The notes under the pieces: model-generated | Told to the model about the DNA's origin: nothing | The model's database searches: none | What the model saw: only the letters and a program-made list of their open reading frames with translations | Assembly (NCBI RefSeq): GCF_028713855.1 | Contig: NZ_JAQTNN010000010.1 | Coordinates: 1 to 64,000, forward strand | DNA: 64,000 nucleotides | Reading direction: 5' to 3' | Source: Sulfuricurvum sp. | GTDB taxonomy: Bacteria > Campylobacterota > Campylobacteria > Campylobacterales > Sulfurimonadaceae | Translations under genes and position numbers: made by a program | Shown here: positions 62,955 through 64,000 of the stretch, piece by piece | Layout: each line of letters opens with the position of its first letter | Position numbering within the stretch: the first letter of the stretch is position 1

Positions 62955-63931
62955 AACCAAAAATCGCTATTCTCTGTTCCGGCGGAGATGTATCGGGAAT
63001 GAACCCTGCCCTAAAACGGTTTGTCGAATACGCTTATGCCCGAGGGATGGAACCTTATTTTGTTCATCACGGTTTTGAAGGGCTGATCGATAATCTAATC
63101 ACCCCTGCCGCTTACAGCGACGTTGCCGGAATTATTACCCGAGGCGGTACCAAAATCGGTTCTTCCCGATCAAAACGATTTATGGAGCCCGCATTCCGCT
63201 CCATTGCTGCTGAAAATCTCAAAACACATGGCATCACGATGCTGATCGTTCTGGGAGGGGACGGAAGTTTTCGGGGGATGGAACGATTTTATACCGAGCA
63301 CGGAATCTCGTTTTGCGGTATCCCCTCCACCATAGACAACGATATCAACGGCACCGACTATTGTCTCGGTGTCGATACAGCTCTAGGGGTCATCAAAGAG
63401 GCTATCGATCAAATTCGTGATACCGCATCCTCATTTCGGCGGGCCTTTATCATTGAAACCATGGGGCGGAACTGCGGCTATCTCGCCCTCATTTCAGCCA
63501 TCACATCCGGTGCCGAACTTTGTCTTATCCCTGAAATTCCAATTGATATTCATGAATACACAGGATGTTTTAAATCCCAAATAGCAAAAGGACGTGACTA
63601 TTTTATTGCGGTAGTTTCAGAAGCGCTTAACAGCACTGAAGTAGCTCACTGGTTTGAAGAAGAACTTGGGTTTGAATCACGGGTATCAGTGCTTGGACAC
63701 ATTCAGAGGGGAGGAAACCCAAGTGTATACGATCGATTAATGGCCTACAAATTTGTAACCTATGCGATTGATGCTTTATCTGAGGGTAAAACCCATTCGG
63801 TCATCTGCTACACCAAAAGCCATTTCACTTTTAAAACGATTGACGAAGTTGCTCTGCACCCCTACCGTATCGATGAAGAACTCCTCAGCCTTGGACGTGA
63901 GCAATTTCTTCCATCGCACTGTCAAATGTAG
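62951..63931 (+). CDS. pfkA: 6-phosphofructokinase
   Basis: 326 residues from the ATG at 62951, which follows AGGAG and overlaps the upstream TGA. Family A PFK: ILCSGGDVSGMNPA, nucleotide loop LGGDGSFRG (G105, the ATP-type residue), catalytic STIDNDINGTD (D129) and IETMGRNCGYLA. Position 126 is Ser where ATP enzymes have Gly and pyrophosphate enzymes Lys, so the phosphate donor is not settled. PFK is missing from many Campylobacterota, so a full enzyme implies functional glycolysis or glycogen use. The last 47 bases overlap a convergent gene. Confidence 0.93.
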   Translation: MKPKIAILCSGGDVSGMNPALKRFVEYAYARGMEPYFVHHGFEGLIDNLITPAAYSDVAGIITRGGTKIGSSRSKRFMEPAFRSIAAENLKTHGITMLIVLGGDGSFRGMERFYTEHGISFCGIPSTIDNDINGTDYCLGVDTALGVIKEAIDQIRDTASSFRRAFIIETMGRNCGYLALISAITSGAELCLIPEIPIDIHEYTGCFKSQIAKGRDYFIAVVSEALNSTEVAHWFEEELGFESRVSVLGHIQRGGNPSVYDRLMAYKFVTYAIDALSEGKTHSVICYTKSHFTFKTIDEVALHPYRIDEELLSLGREQFLPSHCQM

Positions 63932-64000
63932 GATAGAGAAATTCAAATCCGTGTTCTTGGAGTACCCGAGGATAAACCTCTTTGGAATCGAGCATAACGA
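63885..64000 (-). CDS. C-terminal end of a TIGR01777/YfcH-type NAD(P)-binding epimerase (partial)
   Basis: Only the last 37 codons are in the window; the gene continues past the right edge. The readable end, LDSKEVYPRVLQEHGFEFLYP then TFDSAMEEI, matches the C-terminal DUF1731 tail of SDR-family sugar epimerase-like proteins (pattern S-x-x-V-x-P-x-x-L-x-x-x-G-F-x-F-x-Y-P). Its stop (63885-63887) lies within the end of the convergent pfkA gene. Confidence 0.75.
   Translation of the reverse strand, partial: VMLDSKEVYPRVLQEHGFEFLYPTFDSAMEEIAHVQG

Overview
The window reads as a chromosomal segment of a free-living Campylobacterota (former Epsilonproteobacteria), most likely a Sulfurimonas/Sulfuricurvum-type organism. 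The pointers are the gene order pyrH-rpoZ-spoT-tyrS-fabX-amidase, which I recall from Helicobacter pylori; a cbpA-hspR heat-shock pair; Csd4/Csd6-type cell-shape peptidases; FlaG/FliS/FliW flagellar proteins; and a MutS7-type mismatch protein with a C-terminal HNH-like domain. Most of the DNA is dense core genome: short gaps, many ATGA or stop-start overlaps and frequent GTG starts. No rRNA operon, CRISPR array, intact prophage or intact insertion sequence was seen. There is one tRNA gene.

Layout. 1-4.4 kb (minus): rpmA (partial), rplU, RidA, a periplasmic thioredoxin-like protein, dapE and mutS7. 4.6-7.8 kb: a lone PAS protein, then a minus-strand MATE / small protein / MFS cluster. 7.9-9.0 kb (plus): flaG, fliS and a small FliT-like candidate. 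9.05-24.1 kb is a 15-kb plus-strand run with gaps of at most 15 bases: argG, a ferredoxin-thioredoxin-reductase/rhodanese fusion, rplI, era, two cell-shape peptidoglycan peptidases, then nine genes of an MSHA/type II-like pilus or secretion machine. 24.2-31.2 kb: a UvrD-family helicase and fliW (minus), valS and a GNAT protein, yceI (minus), and pyrF. 31.2-33.2 kb is accessory: a 48-codon gene whose ribosome binding site lies in a hairpin, tRNA-Ser(GCU), and an AT-rich islet with a membrane protein and an Hcp-like Sel1 protein. 33.2-36.8 kb: a GAF-PAS-GGDEF cyclase, a membrane-anchored Mrr-like protein, an exported basic protein and galU. 36.9-43.9 kb (minus): the amidase-fabX-tyrS-spoT-rpoZ-pyrH operon. 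44-51.5 kb: an unknown gene coupled to a cytoplasmic HtrA-like protease with a zinc ribbon, a DUF502 protein, an M3 oligopeptidase, an EEP phosphatase/nuclease, a CHAD protein and ung. 51.5-54 kb: cbpA-hspR behind a HAIR-like operator, a RelE/ParE toxin-antitoxin pair and a small lipoprotein. 54-57 kb: purH, a deoxyinosine glycosylase and a D,D-carboxypeptidase. 57-64 kb (plus): a His-rich peptide and a TonB receptor with a CxxC plug, an Mla-type lipid transporter with its lipoprotein, pfkA, and on the minus strand the 3' end of an SDR-type epimerase.

How they fit together. Envelope genes recur: LD/DL-carboxypeptidases, D,D-carboxypeptidase, amidase, Mla transport and the pilus/secretion machine. 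They suit a curved or helical, motile Gram-negative cell. DNA-base repair is also well represented (mutS7-HNH, ung, deoxyinosine glycosylase, UvrD helicase). The observations most worth following are the MutS7-HNH protein, the sequestered ribosome binding site upstream of the 48-aa gene, the FTR-rhodanese fusion, and the zinc-ribbon HtrA-like protease with its coupled partner.
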